A DNA stretch of 17,452 nt. Origin: an uncultured Ruminococcus sp. Lineage in GTDB: Bacteria; Bacillota; Clostridia; Oscillospirales; Ruminococcaceae. Every line of letters begins with the position of its first letter. Position 1 is the stretch's first letter. The DNA is taken from contig CALANW010000109.1 in the NCBI GenBank assembly GCA_937926145.1, positions 1-17,452 on the forward strand. The letters are read 5' to 3'. The translations under genes and the position numbers were made by a program. The notes beneath the pieces were generated by a model, which was given only the letters and a program-made list of their open reading frames with translations, had not been told where the DNA came from and searched no databases. Shown here one piece after another: positions 1-5,224 of this stretch.

Positions 1-149
1 GTATCAGCAAATGTTAAAATATTATAAATAAGATATTCTGTGTTTTATCGAAAATTCGTAAATTTTAGTTTTTTATATCATAAAAACAGCTTCATTCGTC
101 AGGGAGTGCGGCTGTATTCATCTTTATTCTCCGAACAAGGGGTGATACG

Positions 150-2345
150 TTGAAAATTCGGTTGAAGCTGATGACATTATTGTCTTTGCTCACTGTTATA
201 CCCGTGCTTATCGTCTGCTCCGTAGCTTCAAAAGTCATAAAGCAGGATAACTATGACTATTTGCAGAGAAGTATGTACTATGCCATCAAAAGTCAGGCAG
301 AGGACATCAATTCGCTTTGCTCCGAAATGATATCCGCAACCAAAAATATCTCCGTTTCGCGGAATATTTCCGAATATGTTGCCGAAACGACGAGCGGAAG
401 CTACTCCCTTTCCGAAGATGATCCGAAGTACCTCGAAGTTATCCACGACCTTGAGATCTATTCCAAGAGCGGAACGATAATCAAATCTATGCTCATCAAC
501 AATTCGGGTATCGTCGTTGCTTCGACCGCAAACGACAGCAGCCTCGGCAAAAAGCTTCCGAACTATAAGGAGCTTCTTGCACTCGCAGTCAAGAACGGCG
601 GCATCAGCAGCCTGACGCTCAGCAGCGACAATAACAAGAAATCCCCCGTTTTCACCGTTTCAAAGGTGATCTATTCCGACACTAATGAAAAGGTCGGCAT
701 TGTCTACGTTATATACGATTCGCAGTGCCTGCAAAAATACATCAACAATATCCAGACCGACAAATACACGATAGTTTCCCTTATGGACGCTGACGGAAAC
801 GTTCTCGAATACCCGTTCAGAACGATCTCGCACTACTCGAACACGAAGAATTATTCTTCTTATACCGAGCAGCTCAACTACCTTTTCCGCACGGAAAATA
901 ACTCGGAATATATCGACACACTCATCAGCGATGACAGCGGCAAAAAGAGCTACTATGCTTCGCCTATCGGAAACACGGGCTGGTTTCTCGTTGCATCGAC
1001 CGAAATGACAGGCATAAGAAGCCTTTCGGATGCGTCAAATTCGTCTGTAACAACTACCACAACAATACTTATCATTGCCCTGCTGATAATCGTTTTCTTC
1101 CTCACAGGCAGCTTCGTAAAACCGATAAAATCTATCCTTGCTACTTTCAATGAAAAGCAGAAGGGCAACACAGCCGCGCGCTTTGACGAATCACGCAGGG
1201 ACGAATTCAGCATTATCGGTCACTCTTTCAACACTATCCTCGACAATATCAGCGAAAGCGAACAGCGTTACCGCACTATCGTCGAGATGACGAACAATAT
1301 CACATTCGAAATAAACTACAAGAAAAACACTGTTTTCGTTTCTAAAAACTTCAACAAGAAGTTCAGCTTCCGTGCAAAGGACGATTCGCTCAAGGAAAGC
1401 TTCATCTATAAAGTCAGAGTCCACAAAGATGATAAGGAACGCTACCTTAATGATATGGACCGTATCCTTGGACCGAAAGCGAACTTTATTCAGGGCGAAT
1501 ACCGTATAAAGAGCATCTACGGCGACTTTATATGGGTAATGATAAAGGCTACGAAGTTCTTCGACCGTAATGAAGCTCCGTCCAAGATAATCGGCGTTAT
1601 CGTCGATATCGACCGCGAAAAGAAGAGCGAAATGCATCTTCTCCAGCGCGCAAACTATGATAACCTTACCCAGCTTTACAACCGCGAAAGTTTCCTCAAA
1701 GCTGTTACCGACAGACTTTCTTCCTCGATGTATAAGAAGTCGCTCGATGCAGTTATGTTCATCGACCTTGACGACTTCAAATACTTCAATGATGAATTTG
1801 GTCACGCCTGCGGTGATGAAGTCCTTAAATTCGTTGCCGATACTTTAAAGGAAATAACCTTTGAACGCGGCTTCGCAGGACGTTTCGGCGGCGATGAATT
1901 CGTTGCCTGCATTACGGATTTTGCACTCTTCGGCGACGCAGGAAAGGTTGCTCAGGAGATCATCGATATCCTCGGAAACGGATTTATCTCCGAATCAACA
2001 AACAAGCGACTTTACATCAAATGCTCGATCGGTATCGCATTCCTCTATGAAAGCGGCAAGACCACGAATGAGGTCATTGCGGCAGCCGATGAAGCAATGT
2101 ACAACATAAAGAAGCACGGCAAATCCTCTTACGCTTATGCAAAGTCGGCATCGAAGAACTCGAAGTACCCCGATGTTCTCGCACCGACAACAAGTTCGAT
2201 CGATTCGGACAATATCCCCTCCAACGGAGGTTCAAGCTCACGCTATAAAAATACAGCCCCCGAGCCGCCAAAGGAAGACACCAAACCCGAAGAGTCAAAG
2301 CCGTCGATAGATGTTGACGCTAACTTTTTTAACCCGCTTTTCTGA
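150..2345 (+). CDS. Membrane-anchored diguanylate cyclase: Cache sensor, HAMP, PAS and GGDEF domains
   Basis: Predicted to make cyclic di-GMP from two GTP at the inner face of the membrane in response to an extracellular signal. Domains seen: transmembrane helix at residues ~8-28, extracellular Cache-like sensor ~35-295, second helix ~302-322 followed by a HAMP-type linker to ~372, PAS domain ~373-490 ending in the PAC-like stretch IIGVIVDID, and GGDEF domain ~500-662. The catalytic signature RFGGDEF is intact (GGDEF at 580-584), and FIDLDDFKYFND and DEAMYNIKKHGK match the family. The inhibitory RxxD motif expected five residues before GGDEF is absent (FERG there). A Ser/Pro/Glu/Lys-rich tail of ~65 residues follows and ends FFNPLF. 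The start is TTG, chosen because AAGGGGTG lies five bases before it. The 149 bases upstream are AT-rich; I found no convincing promoter there. Ligand unknown. Confidence 0.93.
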   Translation: MKIRLKLMTLLSLLTVIPVLIVCSVASKVIKQDNYDYLQRSMYYAIKSQAEDINSLCSEMISATKNISVSRNISEYVAETTSGSYSLSEDDPKYLEVIHDLEIYSKSGTIIKSMLINNSGIVVASTANDSSLGKKLPNYKELLALAVKNGGISSLTLSSDNNKKSPVFTVSKVIYSDTNEKVGIVYVIYDSQCLQKYINNIQTDKYTIVSLMDADGNVLEYPFRTISHYSNTKNYSSYTEQLNYLFRTENNSEYIDTLISDDSGKKSYYASPIGNTGWFLVASTEMTGIRSLSDASNSSVTTTTTILIIALLIIVFFLTGSFVKPIKSILATFNEKQKGNTAARFDESRRDEFSIIGHSFNTILDNISESEQRYRTIVEMTNNITFEINYKKNTVFVSKNFNKKFSFRAKDDSLKESFIYKVRVHKDDKERYLNDMDRILGPKANFIQGEYRIKSIYGDFIWVMIKATKFFDRNEAPSKIIGVIVDIDREKKSEMHLLQRANYDNLTQLYNRESFLKAVTDRLSSSMYKKSLDAVMFIDLDDFKYFNDEFGHACGDEVLKFVADTLKEITFERGFAGRFGGDEFVACITDFALFGDAGKVAQEIIDILGNGFISESTNKRLYIKCSIGIAFLYESGKTTNEVIAAADEAMYNIKKHGKSSYAYAKSASKNSKYPDVLAPTTSSIDSDNIPSNGGSSSRYKNTAPEPPKEDTKPEESKPSIDVDANFFNPLF

Positions 2346-2355
2346 AAAAAGTTAG
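2320..2355. other. Perfect 11-bp inverted repeat spanning the stop codon of the GGDEF gene
   Basis: CTAACTTTTTT (2320-2330) pairs perfectly with AAAAAAGTTAG (2345-2355) around a 14-nt loop containing the last codons. The stem is mostly A-T and no U-tract follows on either strand, so it is at best a weak terminator or an mRNA 3'-end hairpin. It ends eight bases before the next promoter. Confidence 0.4.
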
Positions 2356-2362
2356 AAAAGGC

Positions 2363-2391
2363 TTGACATCAGTCGTTTTTTCTGATATTAT
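2363..2391 (+). promoter_or_regulatory. Strong sigma-A promoter for the riboswitch and antiporter transcript
   Basis: Perfect -35 TTGACA (2363-2368), 17-bp spacer, -10 TATTAT (2386-2391) with an extended TG at 2383-2384. Transcription would begin around 2398, right at the aptamer. Strong constitutive initiation fits a gene whose control lies in the leader RNA. Confidence 0.85.
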
Positions 2392-2400
2392 ATAAAATAT

Positions 2401-2549
2401 TAAAAGGGAGTAGTTTTCACGCATCTGCGTGAATGAGCAGTCAACATACCCCGAGCGCATGACGTTCGTGGCTGTTCACTCTGTTATGGGAACAAGACTT
2501 TTAGTGCATTATACCGTTTGACGGTACATTGCACTAAAGGTCTTTTTTT
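2401..2549 (+). ncRNA. yybP-ykoY (Mn2+) riboswitch with transcription-terminator platform
   Basis: The two conserved internal loops of this class are visible: GGGAGTAG at 2406-2413 and GTCAACATACC at 2440-2450. P1 can form from TAAAAG (2401-2406) and CTTTTA (2498-2503). One hairpin is TTCACGC/GCGTGAA (2416-2422/2427-2433). A second helix, GAGCAG/CTGTTC (2435-2440/2472-2477), encloses CGAGCG/CGTTCG. The 3' strand of P1 lies inside the 5' arm of the terminator, so a metal-stabilised aptamer should block termination: an ON switch. The class is known to sense Mn2+ and to control Mn2+ efflux genes. Motifs and competing helices are read from the sequence; ligand identity is from the class. Confidence 0.88.
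2495..2549 (+). terminator. Riboswitch-controlled intrinsic terminator
   Basis: AGACTTTTAGTGCA (2495-2508) pairs with TGCACTAAAGGTCT (2530-2543) with one G-U. The stem continues as TACCGT/ACGGTA (2512-2517/2521-2526) around a TTG loop, and seven T follow (2543-2549). It lies 24 bases before the antiporter start codon, so the antiporter mRNA exists only when this hairpin is prevented. Confidence 0.9.
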
Positions 2550-2573
2550 ATTAAGAAAAGGAAGGTAAAAACT

Positions 2574-3533
2574 ATGGAACTTTTTTGGCAGATCATTCTC
2601 CTCATCGTTGGCTTCGCCTTGTTGATAAAAGGCGCAGACTTCTTCGTTGACGGCGCGGCAGGCGTTGCAGACAAATTCGGTATCCCCCAGATAATCATCG
2701 GTCTTACTATTGTCGCTTTCGGCACAAGCGCCCCCGAAGCCGCTGTCAGCATCACATCGGCACTCAAAGGCTCGGCTTCGCTCGCAGTCGGAAATGTCCT
2801 TGGAAGCAATATCCTCAATGTGCTTATAATTCTCGGTGTGACGGCAGTTATCCGCCCGATAACAATGCAAAACCAAACCTACAAGATCGAACTCCCGTTT
2901 GTAATGTTTTCAACCGTCCTTTTGGGTGTGCTTGGATATATCGGCGGCTCGATAAACTTCGTTGACGGCATCATTCTTTGGGTATTTATGATACTTTTCC
3001 TCGTTTATCTTTTCCAATCCGCCAAAAAGGGTAAGACAGACCTTGTTGAAATGCCCGATGAGGACGGAGAAGCTGCAAAGCCCAAGCCCATATGGCTTCT
3101 TATCCTGCTCATCATCGGCGGTGGTGCAATGATCGTCTTCGGAAGCGACTTTACAGTTGACAGCGCAAGCTATATTGCCGCTAAATTCGGTATGAGCGAA
3201 CGCCTTATCGGTCTTACGATAGTTGCGTTCGGCACTTCCCTCCCCGAGCTTGTTACATCTGTTATCGCAGCAAGAAAGGGCAACTCCGATATCGCAATCG
3301 GCAATATCGTCGGCAGTAATATCTTCAATATCCTCTTTATACTTGGCACAACTGCACTTATCACGGATATTCCGTATTCAATGAACTTCAACTTTGACGC
3401 TGTCATCGCACTTGCAGCACTTGTTATCCTCTTCGTTCTTGTTTCAAACAAAGAAAAGAAGCTCAATCGCTGGGGCGGCGCGGTAATGCTTGCTTCTTAT
3501 GCGGCATATTTTGCATATATTGTTGTTAAATAA
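2574..3533 (+). CDS. CaCA-superfamily cation antiporter (YrbG-like), probable Mn2+/Ca2+ exporter
   Basis: Integral membrane exchanger of the Ca2+/cation antiporter superfamily, 319 residues, about ten hydrophobic helices, close to the usual length for the YrbG branch. Both inverted alpha-repeats are intact. Repeat 1 has FGTSAPE (49-55) and GNVLGSNILN (73-82); repeat 2 has FGTSLPE (219-225) and GNIVGSNIFN (243-252). The Glu of each TSxPE and the polar residues of GSNxxN form the ion pathway in this family. A charged cytoplasmic loop (~150-171) joins the halves. ATG start with AAGGAAGG eight bases upstream. The family is usually annotated as Na+/Ca2+ exchange, but the yybP-ykoY riboswitch directly in front argues that Mn2+ export is its physiological job (inference). 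It is a single-gene unit; the next gene has its own promoter. Confidence 0.9.
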   Translation: MELFWQIILLIVGFALLIKGADFFVDGAAGVADKFGIPQIIIGLTIVAFGTSAPEAAVSITSALKGSASLAVGNVLGSNILNVLIILGVTAVIRPITMQNQTYKIELPFVMFSTVLLGVLGYIGGSINFVDGIILWVFMILFLVYLFQSAKKGKTDLVEMPDEDGEAAKPKPIWLLILLIIGGGAMIVFGSDFTVDSASYIAAKFGMSERLIGLTIVAFGTSLPELVTSVIAARKGNSDIAIGNIVGSNIFNILFILGTTALITDIPYSMNFNFDAVIALAALVILFVLVSNKEKKLNRWGGAVMLASYAAYFAYIVVK

Positions 3534-3580
3534 ACAGATCAGTAACATATTCCCACGAGGATTAATAAATTGAGGAAAAA

Positions 3581-3600
3581 CGGTTACAGTTCGGTTAAAA
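3581..3600 (+). promoter_or_regulatory. 11-bp-spaced direct repeat upstream of the lipoprotein promoter
   Basis: CGGTTA occurs at 3581-3586 and again at 3592-3597, one helical turn apart, and the repeats end 14-18 bp before the -35 box. This geometry is typical of OmpR/PhoP-family response-regulator sites near activated promoters. No regulator is encoded here, so the assignment is inference from spacing only. Confidence 0.35.
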
Positions 3601-3614
3601 ATCACAAAATATCC

Positions 3615-3642
3615 TTGCTTTTTTTGTTGTATATGCTATAAT
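3615..3642 (+). promoter_or_regulatory. Sigma-A promoter of the lipoprotein gene
   Basis: -35 TTGCTT (3615-3620), 16-bp spacer, perfect -10 TATAAT (3637-3642) preceded by an extended TGC. The leader from about 3649 to the start codon is ~60 nt. Confidence 0.8.
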
Positions 3643-3672
3643 GATGATACGCTCACAATAGCAAAAAACAGA

Positions 3673-3686
3673 GACGAAATTTCGTC
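3673..3686. promoter_or_regulatory. Perfect 14-bp palindrome in the lipoprotein gene leader
   Basis: GACGAAATTTCGTC is fully self-complementary and sits about 25 bases into the predicted mRNA, just before the ribosome site AAAGGA (3695-3700). It could be an operator for a dimeric repressor or a leader hairpin; the sequence alone does not decide. Confidence 0.45.
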
Positions 3687-3708
3687 AAAAAACGAAAGGA
3701 TGTAATTT

Positions 3709-4377
3709 ATGAAAAAGATCTTAGCCGCTGTTGTTGCACTCGCAATGACAGGACTTCTCCTCGCAGGCTGCGGAAACAACAACGAAGCTGTTACCGAAAC
3801 AACTACCGAATCAGTTACAGAATCAGTGACCGAAGCAACCGAGGAAACAACTGAGGAAACAACTGAGGAAACAACCGATGCTTCCGACGAAACAGTTGAT
3901 ACAGACGATACAGCAGATGCCGTTATCGACGGCGAAGAAACCGACAGCTCTGACGATACGGTACTTATGCCGATGTTCGATGAAGAGAACGTTAATCCGC
4001 TCCAAAATCTCGTTCTCGCGACAATGGGCGACTTCTCCGACTGGCCGACACTTGCTGAAGTAAACGATGAGTTTATCCTCTCCGACTACTTCCTCCTCGA
4101 CAAGAACAACCCTAATTACGAACAGCTTATCGTAATGCAGTGTCCTATGAGCGCTGTAATGTGTGAGATCATCATCATCAAGGCAGACGATGTTGACGCT
4201 GCAAAGGCTGACCTCGAAGCAAGACAGAAAAAGGCACAGGACACCGATGCATTCTATCCCGATGACGTTGAGAGAGCAGGAAACTCCATCGTTGGAACAA
4301 AGGGCGACTATGCATACTTCCTCATCTGCGAAAACCCACCGGAAGCAGAAGAACTTCTTACAGCAGCAATCGAATAA
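3709..4377 (+). CDS. Secreted lipoprotein with Thr/Glu-rich linker and C-terminal DUF4358-like domain
   Basis: 222-residue predicted lipoprotein of unknown function. Residues 1-20 are a signal peptide (KK, then a hydrophobic core) ending in the lipobox LLAGC, so Cys21 should be lipidated and the protein tethered to the outer face of the membrane. Residues ~25-95 form a low-complexity Thr/Glu/Asp linker with ETTE repeats, a cell-wall spacer typical of gut Clostridia. The C-terminal ~120 residues resemble DUF4358 by eye: a conserved opening strand, YFLLDKNNPNYEQ, an EIIIIKADDVDAAKADLEAR helix and a GDYAYFLICENP strand. ATG start eight bases after AAAGGA. It has its own promoter and is the last + strand gene before the convergent repeat region. 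The family name is recalled, not searched; the lipoprotein call is firm. Confidence 0.85.
   Translation: MKKILAAVVALAMTGLLLAGCGNNNEAVTETTTESVTESVTEATEETTEETTEETTDASDETVDTDDTADAVIDGEETDSSDDTVLMPMFDEENVNPLQNLVLATMGDFSDWPTLAEVNDEFILSDYFLLDKNNPNYEQLIVMQCPMSAVMCEIIIIKADDVDAAKADLEARQKKAQDTDAFYPDDVERAGNSIVGTKGDYAYFLICENPPEAEELLTAAIE
3841..3876 (+). repeat. 12-bp in-frame tandem repeat, three copies
   Basis: GAGGAAACAACT occurs twice and GAGGAAACAACC once, head to tail, encoding EETT three times in the lipoprotein linker. The copies are nearly identical at DNA level, so linker length could change by slippage or unequal recombination without breaking the frame. Confidence 0.9.
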
Positions 4378-4565
4378 AAAGTAATTATTTGCATAGCTCA
4401 ATATTGTTTCGGCGTTGCGAAGCCAAATAAAGTTTACGTCCACGCTTTTCAAAGGGTGGCAGGGGTCAAGGGGGCAGAGCCACCTTGTCGCTCTCCGCAG
4501 AGAGCGAAACTCCCTAAACTTTAGCTAAACGCTTCGCCGCAATAGAAAAAATCTACCAGCTAAAA

Positions 4566-4640
4566 GGCGCAATTCACACCAAAAAAGGTTAAACGGATAT
4601 GAGAAATCAGTTCCGTAAACCCGAAAAAGTGAATTGCGCC
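4566..4640 (+). repeat. 75-nt module with 12-bp terminal inverted repeats, left copy
   Basis: GGCGCAATTCAC (4566-4577) and its perfect complement GTGAATTGCGCC (4629-4640) bound a 51-nt interior, part of which (GGTT..ACGGA with TCCGTAAACC) can also pair. Read on the - strand the hairpin is followed by TTTT (4562-4565), so it could terminate leftward transcripts from the MATE gene. The partner at 4950-5024 is also exactly 75 nt. Confidence 0.8.
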
Positions 4641-4700
4641 TATTTCTATTTTCCTCACAAAACTATCCTCGGCGTGAAATGCGCAGAGCGAAAGCGATAA
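4599..4700 (+). CDS. Possible 33-residue small ORF inside the left repeat copy
   Basis: ATG at 4599 with AAAGG about ten bases upstream opens a 33-codon frame starting MRNQFRKPEKVNCA. The inverted copy has a matching frame with the same first seven residues. The ORF lies wholly in repeat DNA, has no recognisable domain, and its 3' part is half of a hairpin, so it may be a chance reading of a structured element. Listed because start, ribosome site and N-terminal sequence all recur. Confidence 0.2.
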   Translation: MRNQFRKPEKVNCAYFYFPHKTILGVKCAERKR

Positions 4701-4712
4701 GCATTTCACGCC

Positions 4713-4876
4713 GACATCGTTTGAACGGCGGTGAAATATGTTAGTGAAAACAGTATTTGGGGTTAGGGGCGAAATCAATATCCGCCCTGTTGTATTTATG
4801 GATTTTCACATTCATATTCCGACACAGTTCATACTGCGTTTAACCTCTCATACTGCGTTTAACCTCTCATACTGCG
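4713..4876. other. Central spacer between the inverted repeat copies
   Basis: Non-coding by eye. It contains a G-rich patch at 4757-4770, an imperfect AGGGGCG/CGCCCT hairpin around 4765-4787, and the start of a 19-bp tandem repeat. I see no promoter, tRNA or convincing ORF; open frames crossing it run into the repeat arms and lack ribosome sites. Confidence 0.6.
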
Positions 4877-4878
4877 TT
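4829..4878. repeat. 19-bp tandem repeat, about 2.6 copies
   Basis: TCATACTGCGTTTAACCTC occurs perfectly at 4829-4847 and 4848-4866, followed by a partial copy TCATACTGCGTT at 4867-4878 that runs into the right element's terminal hairpin. There are no spacers, so this is a short direct tandem duplication rather than an array. Confidence 0.9.
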
Positions 4879-4910
4879 GAAGCGAAAATCCACTCACTTC
4901 GTTCGTGTAT

Positions 4911-4991
4911 TTACGCTTCAAGGATAGTTTGTTTTAGGAAAACAGAATTGGCGCAATTCACATTTTTAGATTTACGGAACTGATTTCTCAT
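4911..4991 (-). CDS. Possible 26-residue small ORF inside the right repeat copy
   Basis: Starts MRNQFRKSKNVNCA, the counterpart of the + strand small ORF at 4599, after a good ribosome site AAAGGTGA about eight bases upstream. The frame ends where the terminal hairpin begins. Homology between the two frames is clear over the first 14 residues and in a TIL triplet further on. No known family recognised. It may be only a reading of repeat DNA. Confidence 0.2.
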   Translation of the reverse strand: MRNQFRKSKNVNCANSVFLKQTILEA

Positions 4992-5029
4992 ATTTCGTTC
5001 ACCTTTATTTTTGTGAATTGCGCCTTTTT
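4950..5029 (+). terminator. 75-nt inverted-repeat module, right copy, with T-tract: candidate terminator of + transcripts
   Basis: The same 12-bp inverted repeats (4950-4961 and 5013-5024) as the left module, followed on the + strand by TTTTT (5025-5029). The loop is long (51 nt), unusual for an intrinsic terminator, so confidence is moderate. No better terminator is seen downstream of the lipoprotein gene. Confidence 0.4.
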
Positions 5030-5224
5030 AGCTGTTAAATATTTCGCTATTGCAAAAAGCTTTTTGCTGTTAGTTTAGGGAGTTTCGCTCTTGCGAGAGC
5101 GACAAGGGACGCTGTCCCCTTGACCCCTGCAAGCCTTTGAAAAGGCTTGACCTAAACTTTAGTTGGCTTCGCATTGCCCGACAAATGTCAGCTCTGCAAA
5201 TAATTCCGCATTCCGAATTCCGCA

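Larger units (their letters stand above)
4383..4712 (+). repeat. Left copy (~330 bp) of an inverted structured repeat element
   Basis: Begins six bases after the lipoprotein stop. In order: AATTATTTGCA; TGCGAAGCCA at 4416; three hairpins (4441-4458, 4467-4487, 4489-4506 with a CGCA tetraloop); GAAACTCCCTAAAC; a diverged stretch; a 75-nt module (4566-4640); a tail ending in a 12-bp perfect hairpin (GGCGTGAAATGC 4671-4682 with GCATTTCACGCC 4701-4712). Every block recurs in the same order on the other strand at 4877-5205. No transposase is present. It could be a MITE- or REP-type element, or a structured RNA with a role in 3'-end formation. Boundaries are by eye. Confidence 0.75.
4877..5205 (-). 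repeat. Right copy (~330 bp) of the inverted structured repeat element
   Basis: On the - strand this repeats the left copy in the same order: AATTATTTGCA (5195-5205), TGCGAAGCCA, three hairpins (5131-5148, 5103-5122, 5086-5101), GAAACTCCCTAAAC, a diverged segment with the palindrome GCAAAAAGCTTTTTGC (5052-5067), the 75-nt module, and a terminal hairpin TTGAAGCG/CGCTTCAA (4877-4884/4914-4921). It begins 20 bases after the MATE stop codon. The hairpins differ in bases from the left copy but keep pairing. Length is almost equal to the left copy. Confidence 0.75.

Noticed and set aside
1..149. Promoter or riboswitch for the GGDEF gene
   Set aside because: AT-rich with several TATA-like strings, but no matching -35 at proper spacing and only a 5-bp ACAGC/GCTGT stem; no known aptamer motif.
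4441..4506. Hairpin run as a tRNA or other known small RNA
   Set aside because: No cloverleaf, CCA end or conserved tRNA bases; hairpins are independent and tandem.
4829..4878. Possible CRISPR-like array
   Set aside because: Only 2.6 copies of a 19-bp unit, directly abutting, without spacers or cas genes.
4738..4983. 81-codon + strand frame across the centre of the inverted repeat
   Set aside because: Translates the tandem repeat and hairpin of the right element; no ribosome site; not shared with the other copy.
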